Shown here piece after piece: positions 25,767-35,481 of a DNA stretch of 64,000 nt. The stretch is from Pyrinomonadaceae bacterium (GTDB lineage: Bacteria > Acidobacteriota > Blastocatellia > Pyrinomonadales > Pyrinomonadaceae), in NCBI GenBank assembly GCA_014380365.1, contig JACMJZ010000031.1:1-64000 (forward strand), read 5' to 3'. Numbering within the stretch: the stretch's first letter is position 1; the number at the start of each line of letters is the position of its first letter. The notes below the pieces were generated by a model that ran no database searches, was not told where the DNA came from, and saw only the letters and a list, made by a program, of their open reading frames with translations. The translations under genes were made by a program, and so were the position numbers.

Positions 25767-27497
25767 ATGCCAAGAGTCTATCCGCGGATTGCCATCGTCA
25801 TGGCAACGTCGATTGTCCTGTTGCCTCTTCTGTCTCTCGCTCCCTCGTCTATCAACGCCCAACGTGGCTCGCTCGACACGTATGCGATCACAAACGCGCG
25901 CATCGTCACTGTCTCCGGAGTTCCAATCGAGCGCGGCACAATCGTAATTCGTGACGGTCTGATAGCGGGCGTGGGCGCGAATGTAACCGCGCCAGCCGAC
26001 GCGCGCATCATTGACGGCGCGGGCCTGACCATCTATCCGGGACTCATCGACTCCAGCACTTCTCTGGGAATCCCACAGGCATTGCCTTCGCCCTCGCCCT
26101 CAGCTGCGCCCGGCGGAGGCGGCGGAGGCTTTGCGCAGTTGCGCCCACAGACCTCGACCACCGTTGCTTTGAATTCAACCCAACCACCGGGTCTGCAACC
26201 GGAAGTCCTGGCCGAAGACTTCCTCCGCCCCGGGGGAGAACAAATCGAAGCCGCGCGCAACGCGGGAATAACGACGGCCTTAACGGCGCCCCGGCAAGGG
26301 ATCTGGATGGGTCAATCGGCCTTGATCAATCTCGCCGGCGACACAACGCAACAGATGATCGTGCGTTCACCGGTGGCGCTGCATGTTGGTTTTACACCGC
26401 TCCGCAGCGGAGTCTATCCAACTTCGCTGATGGGCGTGTTTGCCGCGCTCAGGCAAATGCTGCTTGATGCCGGGCGTTATCGCGACATGCAGCAGGCCTA
26501 TGAGCGTTCACCGCGTGGCACGCGCCGCCCGGATCAGGACCGTTCGCTGGCGGCGTTGTTGCCCGTGCTTGATGGCGCCATGCCGGTGGTGATGTACGCG
26601 GATCGCGAGCGCGAGATTGACCGCGCGCTGGACCTGGCAGAAGAGTTCAAACTGAAAGTCATCATCGCGGGAGGACTTGAGTCGTCCAAAGTTGCGGACC
26701 GTCTGCGTGAACGCAAGGTTCCAGTTTTGCTGTCGCTCAATTTTCCGCGACGAACCACGGCAGCCTTGCCGGAAGCAGATCCGGAACCAATCAGAGTCTT
26801 GCGCGAACGCGTGGAAGCTCCGAAGGCTGCGGCGAGGCTCGTCACAGCGCGCGCCAAGTTTGCCTTTCAGTCAGGCGCGATGACGAACATCGCGGACTTC
26901 CGCGCCAACCTCGTGCGCGCGATTGAGAATGGACTCGCGCGCGAGGATGCTCTGCGTGCGGTGACGATTTGGCCGGCTGAAATTCTCGGCGTTTCGGATC
27001 GGCTGGGGACGATAGAAGTAGGAAAGATCGCCAACCTGTTAGTTACCCGAGGAGACCTGTTCGACCGCAATCGCACGATCACGCACGTCTTTATCGATGG
27101 CCGACCCGTTGATTTGAGGCCGGCTGATCCAACGTCGGCGCCCTCCGTCATCGCTGGCGGCGGTAGTGCAGTGGCGACCGGAACGTGGACGCTCAACATC
27201 AATCTTGGAACCGGCGACCTTGCGGCGACCCTGATTCTGCAGCAGGAGGGTGAACGTTTGAGCGGTTCGATGCAGGGCGGTTTTGGGACCGGCGAAATAG
27301 CTAACGCTTCAACCGGCCCTGGTGGAGAGGTTCGCTTCACGGTGCCCGTTACGTTTGAGGGTCAAACGGCGGAGGCCACCTTCGCGGGAAGAATGACTGG
27401 AAACGAAATGCAGGGATCGGTGACCCTGGTCGGACGCGCCCCCGGCTCGTTCACCGGCACGCGCGCGGCCGCACCAGTGCCGCCGTCAGCGCGTTAG
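25767..27497 (+). CDS. Secreted amidohydrolase-fold protein without metal-site motifs
   Basis: A 576-residue protein from ATG 25767; an in-frame GTG six codons earlier is less likely. Signal peptide ends NAQ. The N- and C-terminal composite-sheet strands of imidazolonepropionase-like amidohydrolases are present (ITNARIVTVSGVPIERG, IYPGLID, DRLGTIEVGKIANLLV). Where active members have HxH after PGLID this one has SSTS (residues 96-99), and the late Asp motif is also absent (FQSGAMTN). The last 100 residues form an extra beta-rich domain (TWTLNINLGTGDLAATL). It is probably a non-catalytic partner of the next two genes, transcribed in the same direction. Confidence 0.85.
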   Translation: MPRVYPRIAIVMATSIVLLPLLSLAPSSINAQRGSLDTYAITNARIVTVSGVPIERGTIVIRDGLIAGVGANVTAPADARIIDGAGLTIYPGLIDSSTSLGIPQALPSPSPSAAPGGGGGGFAQLRPQTSTTVALNSTQPPGLQPEVLAEDFLRPGGEQIEAARNAGITTALTAPRQGIWMGQSALINLAGDTTQQMIVRSPVALHVGFTPLRSGVYPTSLMGVFAALRQMLLDAGRYRDMQQAYERSPRGTRRPDQDRSLAALLPVLDGAMPVVMYADREREIDRALDLAEEFKLKVIIAGGLESSKVADRLRERKVPVLLSLNFPRRTTAALPEADPEPIRVLRERVEAPKAAARLVTARAKFAFQSGAMTNIADFRANLVRAIENGLAREDALRAVTIWPAEILGVSDRLGTIEVGKIANLLVTRGDLFDRNRTITHVFIDGRPVDLRPADPTSAPSVIAGGGSAVATGTWTLNINLGTGDLAATLILQQEGERLSGSMQGGFGTGEIANASTGPGGEVRFTVPVTFEGQTAEATFAGRMTGNEMQGSVTLVGRAPGSFTGTRAAAPVPPSAR

Positions 27498-27503
27498 TGC
27501 ACT

Positions 27504-27606
27504 TTTGACTTTGCGGCCCTTTGCGTCTGCTTTTGCGACCTTTGCAGTTTCGCCTTTTTTCTTACCGCAAAGGTCGCCAAGGACGCGCAAGGGAACGCAA
27601 AGGAAA
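27504..27606. repeat. tttgcg/cgcaaag inverted-repeat element, copy 2
   Basis: Plus-strand tttgcg words (ctttgcggccctttgcg) in the left half are answered by cgcaaag words in the right half after cttaccgcaaagg. It occupies the gap between two amidohydrolase paralogues, upstream of the ribosome site of the second. Confidence 0.7.
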
Positions 27607-27649
27607 AGAGAGTCAGTTTTCTAATACCAACAATGAAAAGGTTGAACTG

Positions 27650-29080
27650 ATGAGACGACTGTTAATTTACCTTGTCGGCTGCTCTTTGTTTGCCGGCTTC
27701 CTACCGGCAGCCACGGCCCAGGATCGCAGCCCGCTGACGGAGACCATCATCCGCAACGCGACGGTGCTGACAATTACGCGCGGCACGCTCACCAACACGG
27801 ACGTGCTGATCCGCAACGGCAAGATCGCCGCGCTCGGGAAAAATCTGAAGGCTGCGGCAGGCGCGCGTGTGATCGACGGGACCGGCAAATACGTCATGCC
27901 GGGTATTGTCGACTGCCACTCCCACTCGATGCTCGACACGATTAACGAAGGCAGTCTATCCGTGACTTCGATGGCCCGGACGCGTGACGTGCTCAACCCC
28001 AACGACATCGATCTCTACCGCGGGTTGGCGGGCGGCGTCACGACGCTGAACCTCCTGCACGGATCGGCAAACGCGATAGGTGGGTTGAATACCGTGGTGA
28101 AGATGAAATTTGGCCGGCCAGTCGAAGAGTTTATCTTTCCGGGGGCGATGCCGGGGATCAAGTTTGCTTTGGGAGAGAACCCGAAGCGCTCCAGTTTTCA
28201 GCCGCAGCCGGGACAGACGCGGCGCTACCCGGCCACCCGCATGGGCGTCGAGGAAGTTATTCGCGATGCCTTCACCCGCGCTCGCGACTACCAGAAGACC
28301 TGGGCCGAGCATCGCGCCGCCGTCGCGCGTCGCGAAAAGAACCTGGTGGCGCCACGCCGCGATCTGCAACTCGAACCACTCGTCGAAGTTTTGGAAGGCA
28401 AGCGCCTCGTCCACGCGCATTGTTACCGCGCAGACGAAATCCTGATGCTGATCAACGTAGCGAACGAGTTTGGTTTCAAGATCAAGACATTCCAGCACAC
28501 GCTCGAAGGCTACAAGGTGGCGAAGGAGATTGCGCAACACGGCGCGGGCGCTTCGATCTTCGCGGACAACTGGAGCTACAAAATCGAGGCCTACGACGCG
28601 ATCCCCTACAACGCCGCGATCATGACGCGCGCCGGCGTAAACGTTTCCATGAATTCCGATTCCGATGAGCGCGCCCGTCGATTGAACATCGAAGCAGCAA
28701 AAGCGATGCGCTACGGCGACCTGAGCGAAGAAGAGGCGCTCAAACTAATCACCTGGAATCCTGCCTGGCAACTCGGGATTCACGATCGCGTAGGCTCGAT
28801 CGAGGTTGGCAAGGATGCTGACGTGGCCATTTGGAACGGTCACCCGCTCAGCGTTTACTCGCGCGTGGACACGACGTTCATCGACGGCCAGGTATTCTTC
28901 GATCGCCAACAGGATCTCGCGCGTCGCGCCGATGCACAGAGGGAACGCGCGGCGCTCGAGGCGGCCGAACCCAACCGTCCACCAGCGGGCGGCGCTTCAC
29001 CGCGCACGCCACGAGGCCGGCGCCCAGCTCATGATGACGATCTCGGCAAGGGAGACACGGGGGAGGTGGAACAGCCATGA
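27650..29080 (+). CDS. Secreted amidohydrolase with intact metal site
   Basis: A 476-residue protein from ATG 27650, chosen because it directly precedes a signal peptide ending ATAQ; the longer frame would translate the repeat upstream. It has PGIVDCHSHSML with HxH at residues 90 and 92, the later histidines in LVHAHCYRADE and FQHTLEGY, and the Asp motif NSDSDERARR, all expected for a metal-dependent hydrolase of the imidazolonepropionase/prolidase-like group. Substrate unknown. The C-terminus is rich in Pro/Gly/Arg/Asp. It overlaps the next gene by ATGA, so translation is coupled. Confidence 0.9.
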   Translation: MRRLLIYLVGCSLFAGFLPAATAQDRSPLTETIIRNATVLTITRGTLTNTDVLIRNGKIAALGKNLKAAAGARVIDGTGKYVMPGIVDCHSHSMLDTINEGSLSVTSMARTRDVLNPNDIDLYRGLAGGVTTLNLLHGSANAIGGLNTVVKMKFGRPVEEFIFPGAMPGIKFALGENPKRSSFQPQPGQTRRYPATRMGVEEVIRDAFTRARDYQKTWAEHRAAVARREKNLVAPRRDLQLEPLVEVLEGKRLVHAHCYRADEILMLINVANEFGFKIKTFQHTLEGYKVAKEIAQHGAGASIFADNWSYKIEAYDAIPYNAAIMTRAGVNVSMNSDSDERARRLNIEAAKAMRYGDLSEEEALKLITWNPAWQLGIHDRVGSIEVGKDADVAIWNGHPLSVYSRVDTTFIDGQVFFDRQQDLARRADAQRERAALEAAEPNRPPAGGASPRTPRGRRPAHDDDLGKGDTGEVEQP

Positions 29081-30648
29081 AAAATGCAGACGGCAGACGG
29101 CAGACGGCAGACAGCAGAATGCAGAAGGCGGACGCCGGGAAGTGCACGTTGCGTTACACGAGCGGCTTTGCCGCCGCACAGTGCGGAAAGGCTCTGCCTT
29201 TCCGTCAACGCCCCATCTTTTTAGCGAGGCTGCGCCTCGCGCCACGAGGCATAGCCTCGGCTTTAATCAAAACCCTACGGAAAGGCGTAGCCTTTCCGCA
29301 CTGTGCGGCGGCAAAGCCGCTTGCATTAACAATTTCGATTCTGTTGATCGCGGGAATTGCTTCGGCCCAACAGCCCGGCAACCCGACCACGCAGTCAGGC
29401 GTTACACGCCCGCGCGGCATCTTCGCCATTACCAACGCGCGCATCGTCACGGTGAGTGGTCCGGAGATCGAAAATGGAACCATCGTAATTCGCGATGGCA
29501 AGATCGAAGCAGTGGGCACGAGCGTCACAGTTCCCGCCGGCGCCCGCACCATCGACGCGCGCGGCCTTTCCGTCTATCCGGGAATGATCGATGCCGGCAC
29601 CGCGATGGGTCTGGTTGAAGTCGGGCAGGGCGCGTCGGGCACGGTGGATACGGCGGAAGTAGGCGAACTGAATCCGAATGCGAAGGCGATCATTGCGGTG
29701 AACCCGCACAGCGCGCACATCGGCGTCACCCGAGTCGATGGTGTTACCAGCGCGATGTCGCTTCCAGTTGGCGGCTTGATCTCGGGTCAGGGCGCACTGA
29801 TCAATTTAGTGGGCACAAGTCCAGCGGAAATGGCCGTCGTCCCTTACGCGGCGCTGGTGATCAACTATCCGCGCACGAGCGCGGGCGGCGGTAGCCCTTT
29901 CTTCAATGAGCTACCGCAAACTATTCTTACGGAAGCTTTAGCGGCTGCCAACCGGCAGGTCGAGCAGATTCGCAAATTCCTGCGCGAGGCTGAGGCTTAC
30001 GGTCGCGCGCAGGATGCTTACGCTAAGGACAAAGCTCTGCCGCGTCCCGCTCAGAATGTTGTTCTCGAAGCCATGGTGCCTTATGTTCGCGGCCAGCGTC
30101 CGGTGATTTTTCGGGCCGATCGCGAAACAGACATGCGCGGGGCAATCAGATTTGCCGAAGAGATGAAACTGAAACCCATCATCCTGGGCGGAGACGATGC
30201 GGGCAAGATTGTTGGTCTCTTGAAGGAGAAGAACGTCCCCGTGATCCTGACCGGCATTCTTGATCTGCCGATTCGTGAAGACGATTTCTACGACACGCTT
30301 TATGAGAACGCTGCCAAGTTGCAACAGGCGGGCGTGCGTTTCGCGATTTCCAGCGGCGACAGTGGGCCCAACGTTCGCAATCTTCCGTACTATGCCGGAA
30401 TGGCGGCGGCCTTCGGTCTACCCAAAGCGGAGGCGCTGAAAGCGGTAACGCTTTACCCGGCGCAGATCATGAACGTCGCCGATCGTCTGGGTTCGATTGA
30501 AGTCGGCAAGATGGCGAACCTGGTGGTGACAGACGGCGACTTGCTGGAAACGCGCACGCACGTGCGACATCTTTTCATTGACGGCCGCGAGGTCCCTTTG
30601 ACCAGCCGTCACACAGAATTAAACGACGCGTTCAAAAACCGAAGATAA
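29077..30648 (+). CDS. Secreted amidohydrolase-fold protein with a repeat inserted in its leader
   Basis: A 523-residue protein. ATG 29077 overlaps the previous stop and has a strong ribosome site (gggaggtgg), so it is the likely start. Residues 4 to about 82 are encoded by a 7-bp tandem repeat (29087-29135) and a 161-bp palindromic element (29161-29321). Only then comes the secretion core LALTISILLIAGIASAQ. The rest matches the paralogue at 25767 (ITNARIVTVSGPEIENG, VYPGMIDAGTAMG, DRLGSIEVGKMANLVV). The HxH motif is replaced by AGT and no late Asp signature of the usual kind is seen, so catalysis is doubtful. It may act with the middle amidohydrolase. Confidence 0.85.
   Translation: MKNADGRRQTADSRMQKADAGKCTLRYTSGFAAAQCGKALPFRQRPIFLARLRLAPRGIASALIKTLRKGVAFPHCAAAKPLALTISILLIAGIASAQQPGNPTTQSGVTRPRGIFAITNARIVTVSGPEIENGTIVIRDGKIEAVGTSVTVPAGARTIDARGLSVYPGMIDAGTAMGLVEVGQGASGTVDTAEVGELNPNAKAIIAVNPHSAHIGVTRVDGVTSAMSLPVGGLISGQGALINLVGTSPAEMAVVPYAALVINYPRTSAGGGSPFFNELPQTILTEALAAANRQVEQIRKFLREAEAYGRAQDAYAKDKALPRPAQNVVLEAMVPYVRGQRPVIFRADRETDMRGAIRFAEEMKLKPIILGGDDAGKIVGLLKEKNVPVILTGILDLPIREDDFYDTLYENAAKLQQAGVRFAISSGDSGPNVRNLPYYAGMAAAFGLPKAEALKAVTLYPAQIMNVADRLGSIEVGKMANLVVTDGDLLETRTHVRHLFIDGREVPLTSRHTELNDAFKNRR
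29087..29135. repeat. 7-bp tandem repeat (cagacgg) inside coding sequence
   Basis: Heptamers cagacgg three times, then cagacag, cagaatg, cagaagg and cggacgc. The run lies within the first residues of the amidohydrolase-like gene at 29077. Confidence 0.85.
29161..29321. repeat. 161-bp palindromic element inside coding sequence
   Basis: Arms 29161-29204 and 29278-29321 are 44-bp inverted copies with two mismatches (agcggctttgccgccgcaca and onward). The centre holds smaller hairpins of gaggc/gcctc type. A sister copy lies at 42746-42912, and a half copy near 41787-41820. The reading frame passes straight through it. Confidence 0.9.
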
Positions 30649-30949
30649 GTCGGGCGTTTACACAGTCATTCAGGGAAGGATATTTCAACGAGCCTGCGAA
30701 GCAGGCGAAAGCATAAAGCCCAGGGTGAAGCGAAGCGGAAACCCTGGGTAGTCGCGAGGGAACGTAATCGAGCCCGTGAAACGGGCGACAGAGGGAGACT
30801 CGAGAGTGTCTCTGCCGCCCGCCTTCGCGGGCTAATGAATCTGAATTGACAATTTACCCAGGGTTCCGCTGCGCTTCACCCTGGGCTTTATGCTTCCGCC
30901 TGCTCCGCAGGCTTATGAAATACAACGTAATTCCACGGAGGGTTTTCTC
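30649..30949. repeat. Large inverted repeat 30691-30913 with 59-bp arms
   Basis: Left arm 30691-30750 and right arm 30855-30913 are inverted copies with three mismatches and one indel. Each contains agcctgcg...gcaggc and cccagggtgaagcg. The interior holds two small hairpins (gcccgtgaaacgggc and gcccgccttcgcgggc). No gene lies in the gap. The right arm ends about 25 bases before the ribosome site of the tricorn-type gene. Confidence 0.85.
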
Positions 30950-33900
30950 TTGTCTAAACAGCACTTCCTTAACTCGATCCGCTTCATTGCCATCGCGCTC
31001 GGCGCGTTCGTTTTCGCAGCCAGCGCTGCGGCGCAAACCAAGCTGCTTCGTTTTCCCGACATCCACGGCGACCGCGTCGTGTTCACTTACGGCGGCGACC
31101 TTTGGACCGCGCCCTCGGCAGGCGGGGCGGCAATTCGCCTCACGTCACATCCGGGAATAGAAGTGTTTGGAAAGTTTTCGCCAGACGGCAAGTGGATCGC
31201 CTTCACCGGCCAGTATGACGGCGACGAGCAGGTCTACGTCGTCTCATCAATGGGCGGCATCCCGCGCCAGTTAACTTTTTATCCGGCGAAGGGTCCATTA
31301 ACGCCGCGCTGGGGTTGGGACCATCACGTGCACGGTTGGAGCCGCGACGGCAAGCGCATCCTCTTCCGCGCGCAACGCGACTCATGGGCCTTGCCCATCG
31401 CGCGTCTCTACAGCGTGTCCGTGGAAGGCGGCCCGGCCGAAGCTCTGCCCATGCCGGCTGCGGGCTCGGGCGATTACTCGCCTGATGGCGCCCAGATCGC
31501 TTATTCACCGCAGTCGCGCGACTTCCGTTCCGAGAAGCGCTATGGCGGCGGCCAGGCAAACGCTCTTTACATTTTTGATCTTAAAACTTTCGCGGCGAAG
31601 AAGATTACTGAGGGCCCGCGACCCACGCGCGATCCGATGTGGGTCGGCAACACCGTCTACTTCAACTCGGATCGCGACGGGCATTTTAATCTTTACGCTT
31701 ATGGCACCTCCGACGGTAAGACCACGCAGGTAACCAACAACAAAACCTGGGACGTTCGCTGGCCCAGTTCCGACAACGAAGGCCGCATCGTTTACGAGCT
31801 CAATGGCGAGCTGCAGGTGTTGGACGCTCGGAGCGGCCGCAGCAATAACATTTCCATCTCCGTCCCGGATGAGGGTTTGGCGCTTCGCCCCAGTCGCATC
31901 CCGGTCGCGAGTTTCATGGAATCGGTTGGCCTGAGTCCCAAAGGTGAGCGCGCTCTCTTCAACGCGCGTGGCGACGTCTTCACTGCTCCGATTGAAAAAG
32001 GTCCGACCCGCAACCTGACGCATTCCTCCGGCGCGCACGACAAGTGGCCTTCATGGTCACCGGACGGTTCGCGCATCGCCTTCATCTCCGACATGAGCGG
32101 CGAGGAAGAGCTTTACATCGCGCCGCAGGACGGCCTGAAGCCCGCCGAGCAAATCACGCGCGGCGGCAAAGCAATGCGTTACCAGCCCGAGTGGGCGCCC
32201 GACGGCAAGCGCATCGCGTTTAGCGATAAAGACGGCAAACTTTATGTCGTCACGCTGGCCGATAAGAAAGTCACCGAGATTGTCGACTCCAAGTACAACC
32301 AGATTCGCGACTACACCTGGTCGCCGCGTGGCAACTTTCTCGCTTACAGCACGCCCGACAACCCGAACCGGAACTCGTCGATTTTCATTTGGAGTGCCGC
32401 GGATGGACGTGTGCGGCGCGTTACCGACGAGATGTTCAATGCCCAAAGTCCTGCGTGGGACCCCGCCGGAAACTACATTTACTACCTGAGCGACCGCGAG
32501 TTTCAGCCGCAGATTTCTCAAATCGAGTTTAACTACGCCACCAATCGCACCAGTTATATCTATGCGATGGCCCTGCGCAAAGACGTGAAGCATCCGTTCC
32601 CGCCCGAGAGTGACGAGGTTACGATCGCGAAGGAAGAGACGGCGAAACCCAAGGGCGAGCCCGGCGAGGATCCGAAGCCGCCCGCGAAGGATATCAATAG
32701 GGAACTGAAAGACCCTGCGAAATCACCGACGCCGGAAGCTTCGCCCGCTCCCGCATCGCCATCGGCCGCCGCGCCGTCACCAGAAGGCGCACCTGCCGGT
32801 CCGAAACCGCCGGCACCAACGTCGATGACGGTCGACTTCGACGGCATCACCGCCCGCGCGGCGCGCGTGCCCGTCGGCGCCGACAACTATGGTGGCCTGT
32901 CCGCGAAGACTGGTCACTTAATCTACGCTGCCGGTTCGGCTTTCTTTTACGGCCGTCAGGGCGACCGTCCCACCAACCTGAAAATTTTCGCATTCAAGGA
33001 TCGCAAAGAGGCGACGATTGCCGAGGACATCCGCGGCTACGTGATATCCGATGACGGCTCGAAGCTGCTTGTGGCCCAGGGCCCGGGCTACAACCTTTAC
33101 GACGCCACGCCCGTGGGCGACAAAACGCGCAAGCCAGTTTTGACGACAGGGCTATTTGTTGATCGGATTCCGTCGGAAGAATGGAACCAGATTTTCCACG
33201 AGGTGTGGCGACGCTATCGCGACTGGTTCTATGTCCCGAACATGCACGGTTACGACTGGGTCGCCTTGCGCGAGCAGTACAAGCCACTGCTCCAGTATGT
33301 GTCGCACCGTTCGGATCTCAACTATGTAATTGGCGAGATGATTTCCGAGCTGACTGTCCAACACGCGTACATCGAAGGCGGTGATTTCACAATTCCGCCG
33401 CGCCCGCGCAGTGGGCTTCCGGGCGCGCGTTTCGAAGTTGAGAACGGCCGTTATCGCGTCGCCAAGATCTTCCAGGGACAAAACGAGGAAGACATCTATC
33501 GCTCGCCGCTCACCGAGATCGGCGTTGACGTCAAAGTCGGCGACTATGTGCTCGCGATTGACGGTGAGGAACTAAAAGCGACGGATGATATCTATCGTCT
33601 GCTACGCAACAAGGCTGACAATCCCGTCAGTCTCACTGTTAACAAGACGCCTTCGATGACGGGCGCGCGCATCGTTTCCTATCGCCCGGTCACCAGCGAA
33701 GAGCTGCTCGTCTATCTTGATTGGGTCAGCAACAATCGCCGCAAGGTGGATCAGGCGACGGGCGGGCGCGTCGGTTACATACACATTCCCGACATGGGCA
33801 ACAATGGCATCCGCGAGTTTATCAAGTGGTACTACCCGCAGATTCGCAAAGAGGGTTTGGTGGTTGACGTGCGCGCCAATGGCGGCGGCAACGTGTCGCG

Positions 33901-34372
33901 CATGCTCATCGAGCGCCTGCGCAGGAAACTGCTGGCGGTAAACTACTCGCGCACCGACGACGAAGCCACCACCTATCCCGATCAGGTCTTCATCGGGCCG
34001 ATGGTCACACTATTAGATCAGAATTCGTCGTCGGATGGTGACATCTTCCCCTACATGTTCCGTGAAGCCGGTCTTGGCCCATTGATTGGCAAACGTTCGT
34101 GGGGCGGCGTGGTAGGCATCCAGGGTCGCGGGCCATTAATCGACGGCGGCACGGTCTTCGTCCCCGGCTCCGGCCTGGCGAGCAAGGAAGGACAGTGGAT
34201 CATCGAAGGCTACGGCGTCGATCCCGACATTGAAGTGGAGAATGATCCGAAGTCTGAAATCGAAGGCCGCGACCCGCAGTTGGAACGCGGCATCAGCGAA
34301 GTAATGGCAAAACTAAAAACCCCGGTGAAGCTGCCCGCGAAGCCGGCAGGACCCGTTAAGACGATCAAATAA
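30950..34372 (+). CDS. Tricorn-type S41 protease
   Basis: A 1140-residue secreted protease. I take TTG 30950 as start: it has a ggaggg ribosome site seven bases upstream and begins a signal peptide ending ASAAAQ. A long TolB/WD-like double propeller follows (FSPDGKWIAFTGQ and WAPDGKRIAFSDKD repeats). A Pro/Ala/Lys-rich linker covers about residues 575-640, then come a PDZ domain (GDYVLAIDGEELKA) and the S41 core. Tricorn-like catalytic residues are seen as QHAYIEGG (His), NSSSDGD (nucleophile Ser) and GYGVDPDIEVENDP (Glu). The Ser next to the His is Gln. It likely degrades peptides in the periplasm. Confidence 0.93.
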   Translation: MSKQHFLNSIRFIAIALGAFVFAASAAAQTKLLRFPDIHGDRVVFTYGGDLWTAPSAGGAAIRLTSHPGIEVFGKFSPDGKWIAFTGQYDGDEQVYVVSSMGGIPRQLTFYPAKGPLTPRWGWDHHVHGWSRDGKRILFRAQRDSWALPIARLYSVSVEGGPAEALPMPAAGSGDYSPDGAQIAYSPQSRDFRSEKRYGGGQANALYIFDLKTFAAKKITEGPRPTRDPMWVGNTVYFNSDRDGHFNLYAYGTSDGKTTQVTNNKTWDVRWPSSDNEGRIVYELNGELQVLDARSGRSNNISISVPDEGLALRPSRIPVASFMESVGLSPKGERALFNARGDVFTAPIEKGPTRNLTHSSGAHDKWPSWSPDGSRIAFISDMSGEEELYIAPQDGLKPAEQITRGGKAMRYQPEWAPDGKRIAFSDKDGKLYVVTLADKKVTEIVDSKYNQIRDYTWSPRGNFLAYSTPDNPNRNSSIFIWSAADGRVRRVTDEMFNAQSPAWDPAGNYIYYLSDREFQPQISQIEFNYATNRTSYIYAMALRKDVKHPFPPESDEVTIAKEETAKPKGEPGEDPKPPAKDINRELKDPAKSPTPEASPAPASPSAAAPSPEGAPAGPKPPAPTSMTVDFDGITARAARVPVGADNYGGLSAKTGHLIYAAGSAFFYGRQGDRPTNLKIFAFKDRKEATIAEDIRGYVISDDGSKLLVAQGPGYNLYDATPVGDKTRKPVLTTGLFVDRIPSEEWNQIFHEVWRRYRDWFYVPNMHGYDWVALREQYKPLLQYVSHRSDLNYVIGEMISELTVQHAYIEGGDFTIPPRPRSGLPGARFEVENGRYRVAKIFQGQNEEDIYRSPLTEIGVDVKVGDYVLAIDGEELKATDDIYRLLRNKADNPVSLTVNKTPSMTGARIVSYRPVTSEELLVYLDWVSNNRRKVDQATGGRVGYIHIPDMGNNGIREFIKWYYPQIRKEGLVVDVRANGGGNVSRMLIERLRRKLLAVNYSRTDDEATTYPDQVFIGPMVTLLDQNSSSDGDIFPYMFREAGLGPLIGKRSWGGVVGIQGRGPLIDGGTVFVPGSGLASKEGQWIIEGYGVDPDIEVENDPKSEIEGRDPQLERGISEVMAKLKTPVKLPAKPAGPVKTIK

Positions 34373-34633
34373 GGGAGCCTCAGGCTCCAGCGTTTCGTAA
34401 GTCGGATTGTAGGGGCGTCCCTCTGTAGGCGCCCCGGGGTTGGGAGTTCTAGCACGCACCCAGGAATAGGGCGGAAAACGGGTCGTCTAGGGGACTCTCC
34501 TGCAAAACTCGTAGTCAGACGACCACATCTTTTCCGATCTTAGGTCCTACGACCATCAACCGCGCTCCCGTCCGTTCGAAGGTTCTGCAAGAGATCGACC
34601 GCTAAACTCCGCGAATCCCTATAAATCGTTTCT

Positions 34634-35455
34634 TTATTCGAGTAGCTTTATTAACCTATCGGCCAATTTCCTGGCGACTGGTTGTAAGATATTGGATTTG
34701 TCGGATTCGGAGTTCCATTCGGCGTCGGCGGGTTCTGACAAACGAACCGTAACGCTAGGAACAATGTGAAACTTATAAGTCACTTTACCGTTAGTTTCAG
34801 ATTGTTTTTCCCCCCACATGTCGAAGGCAACCTGTCGCTCAACTTTGGTTCTGCTCCTCAGACAGTTGTCGAAATCACAGAGGCTAGCATGGAATCCAGA
34901 ATTGCTCGCAAACATTACCACGTCATCCATTGGGTAGGTTTGGGGCTCTATTGAGACACTGTATTCTTTACTAAGGAGCTCTGTGAGTCGATTCTCTATC
35001 TCCCCCTTAGTGAGCGAAGTGGTTATGGTCACTTCATAGGCGTCGTCGAAAAAGGCGCTTGCGCGCGGGTCGTAGTCTATTGACCAAAGAAGACCGTACC
35101 TTCCAGGGCCGCTCTTATATTGAGGAAAGCACATCTTAGTTCGCCGTGCAGTGCCTTTGCTTGAAACAGCGATGAAAGTGTAGGCGCCACCACCACTCTC
35201 GAAAACACCGGTTAACGGATGACGCTTCTGGTCACGGTCCTGGATTAACACGTAACTCGCGTTCGATGCTCGCCAGCCGAATTTAATGGTTGCCTCCAAA
35301 CCTGGATCGTTCGGATTGTCAAATACCTTGTGCAGCAGGCAGTTAACGTCAATAGAGGGCGCTGCAGGCTGGGGAATCGTCGGATCATACGATATGAAAA
35401 GTGCCTGAGTTAGCAGGAGACACACGGTAGCGATTGGAATCCAGTGAGTTCTCAT
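34634..35455 (-). CDS. Secreted protein of unknown function
   Basis: A 273-residue protein with an N-terminal hydrophobic signal (WIPIATVCLLLTQALF). No family recognised. It contains a beta-rich segment (EATIKFGWRASNASYVLIQD) and three or four cysteines in the mature part, including a close CDFDNC pair. It is the last gene of a minus-strand trio with a membrane coiled-coil protein and an ATPase, and shares their lower GC content. Gap to the upstream partner is 26 bases, which supports one operon. Confidence 0.65.
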   Translation of the reverse strand: MRTHWIPIATVCLLLTQALFISYDPTIPQPAAPSIDVNCLLHKVFDNPNDPGLEATIKFGWRASNASYVLIQDRDQKRHPLTGVFESGGGAYTFIAVSSKGTARRTKMCFPQYKSGPGRYGLLWSIDYDPRASAFFDDAYEVTITTSLTKGEIENRLTELLSKEYSVSIEPQTYPMDDVVMFASNSGFHASLCDFDNCLRSRTKVERQVAFDMWGEKQSETNGKVTYKFHIVPSVTVRLSEPADAEWNSESDKSNILQPVARKLADRLIKLLE

Positions 35456-35481
35456 TTGAATCCTCTTCTAAGAATATCCTG

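Noticed and set aside
29087-29135. CRISPR-like array
   Set aside because: Units are 7 bp without spacers; the same holds for the 21-bp repeat at 38919. No cas genes seen in the window.
28806-29618. 270-codon plus-strand frame across two amidohydrolase genes
   Set aside because: It overlaps two real genes in another frame and translates repeat DNA.
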